The notes under the pieces were generated by a model. That model searched no databases and had not been told where the DNA came from. It worked only from the letters and a program-made list of their open reading frames with translations. Made by a program: the position numbers and the translations under genes. DNA of 64,000 nucleotides from contig NZ_JARBUY010000005.1 of assembly GCF_028882255.1 (NCBI RefSeq), forward strand, positions 62,001 to 126,000, written 5' to 3'. This DNA is from Maribacter polysaccharolyticus. Lineage in GTDB: Bacteria; Bacteroidota; Bacteroidia; Flavobacteriales; Flavobacteriaceae. This document shows positions 63,385 through 64,000 of the stretch, piece by piece; positions within the stretch are counted from its first letter, which is position 1, and every line of letters starts with the position of its first letter.

Positions 63385-63595
63385 TACAAGAACTATAAGT
63401 CAGTCCTACCCTCTTCAAAAGAGAAATTTTATTACTTTCGATTCGGCCCGATGCCGAACTAAAAAATCCCAACAAATTTTCCAGTCCGAAATTATCGCCT
63501 TAACCTTGTAGGTAATTAATATCAGGCCTAGGAATTTGTAAGAGTATGTTGAAATAATCCTAAACTAGGAATGGAAATATAACCAATGTTATTAT

Positions 63596-64000
63596 ATGAA
63601 AAAATTAAGAGCGCTAACTGATGCTAAAATTGAATCCGGACGACAAGCTAATCCTGAGTTTATGAATGGTGTGGATACTATTATCAAACAAGCAAAGGCC
63701 TTTCAACAAGGGGAAAATGCAATCAAAATTGAACAGAAAGCTCCTGATTTCGAGCTGCCCAACCCTGAAGGCAAATCAATATCATTAGCTGCTTTATTGG
63801 AGAAAGGACCTGTTGTCATTACTTTTTATAGAGGTAATTGGTGTCCTTACTGTAATTTACAACTCAGGGCTTTGCAAGCCAGACTAGATGAGATCCATGC
63901 CTTGGGAGCTACATTGGTTGCCATTAGCCCACAAGTACCGGATGGATCATTGACAAAAGATGAAATTAGTACGATGGACTTTACTGTATTGTCTGACCAA
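63596..64000 (+). CDS. Peroxiredoxin-like protein (AhpC/TSA family), N-terminal part
   Basis: The frame starts at the ATG at 63596 and runs off the right edge after 135 codons. After a helical lead-in it shows APDFELPNPEGKSISLAALL and the thioredoxin-fold active-site motif FYRGNWCPYCNLQLRAL, a CxxC pair typical of the 'peroxiredoxin-like' branch. It probably reduces peroxides or disulfides in the cytoplasm. Base content is AT-rich like its neighbours. The C-terminal part is not in the window. Confidence 0.85.
   Translation, partial: MKKLRALTDAKIESGRQANPEFMNGVDTIIKQAKAFQQGENAIKIEQKAPDFELPNPEGKSISLAALLEKGPVVITFYRGNWCPYCNLQLRALQARLDEIHALGATLVAISPQVPDGSLTKDEISTMDFTVLSDQ

Noticed and set aside
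1-64000. CRISPR arrays, tRNA, rRNA, tmRNA, SRP RNA, RNase P RNA and common riboswitches
   Set aside because: Looked for by their core sequences in the intergenic gaps; none was recognised by eye. A covariance-model scan would be decisive.

Overview
The window looks like the chromosome of a marine-type member of the Flavobacteriaceae (Bacteroidota). Supporting signs are many matches to the Bacteroidota -7 promoter box TAnnTTTG, several with a TTG about 19-21 bases upstream, and lineage-typical families (DUF4834, YfhO, DUF5117/DUF4953 zinc proteases, OMP_b-brl_3 barrels, TPR histidine kinases, LytTR regulators). There is also a menaquinone pathway spread over a flavobacterial-style cluster. No rRNA, tRNA or CRISPR array was recognised.

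0-12 kb: a leftward surface-polysaccharide operon (DUF4834, YfhO membrane protein, GT4 glycosyltransferase, flippase running off the left edge), then a rightward beta-barrel protein and a GNAT-fold protein. Facing the GNAT gene are two PLP enzymes that together fit the sulfonolipid (capnine) pathway: a serine-palmitoyltransferase-like acyltransferase and a cysteine-synthase-like protein. An S9 oligopeptidase and YbaB/EbfC follow.

12-28 kb: a DUF1508 protein, threonine aldolase, a large secreted zinc metalloprotease, and the poorly understood cassette of circularly permuted ATP-grasp, alpha-E protein and transglutaminase. Then come prfB with an intact programmed +1 frameshift, a HAD phosphatase, arsC-like reductase, a Gly/Tyr-rich secreted protein, a TonB-receptor-like barrel and fumC. 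Between the barrel gene and fumC lies a decayed tandem duplication of about 200 bp that copied the 3' ends of two converging genes with their shared terminator.

28-50 kb: a metallo-beta-lactamase-fold lipoprotein, ettA, an oxidoreductase, an acyl-CoA carboxylase beta subunit and an M24 peptidase. The menaquinone genes follow, all leftward: menE, a CPBP protease, menC, a UPF0173 hydrolase, menA, menD, menF and a hotdog thioesterase. menB and menH are not in the window. A TPR sensor kinase and a LytTR response regulator sit inside this cluster. The 0.94 kb between them holds 21-bp-spaced direct repeats, a promoter-like box and a hairpin terminator.

50-60 kb: a Crp/Fnr regulator, two tandem secreted paralogues with almost identical signal-peptide DNA, small enzymes (alpha/beta hydrolase, GNAT, VOC), a secreted repeat protein, a calcineurin-type phosphoesterase lipoprotein, dnaK and L-serine dehydratase.

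60-64 kb: a more AT-rich accessory stretch with a membrane protein, gene debris and two same-orientation remnants of one insertion element. These flank an Asp-rich lipoprotein and a divergent HxlR/DoxX pair with an 18-bp-phased operator. The window ends inside a peroxiredoxin-like gene.
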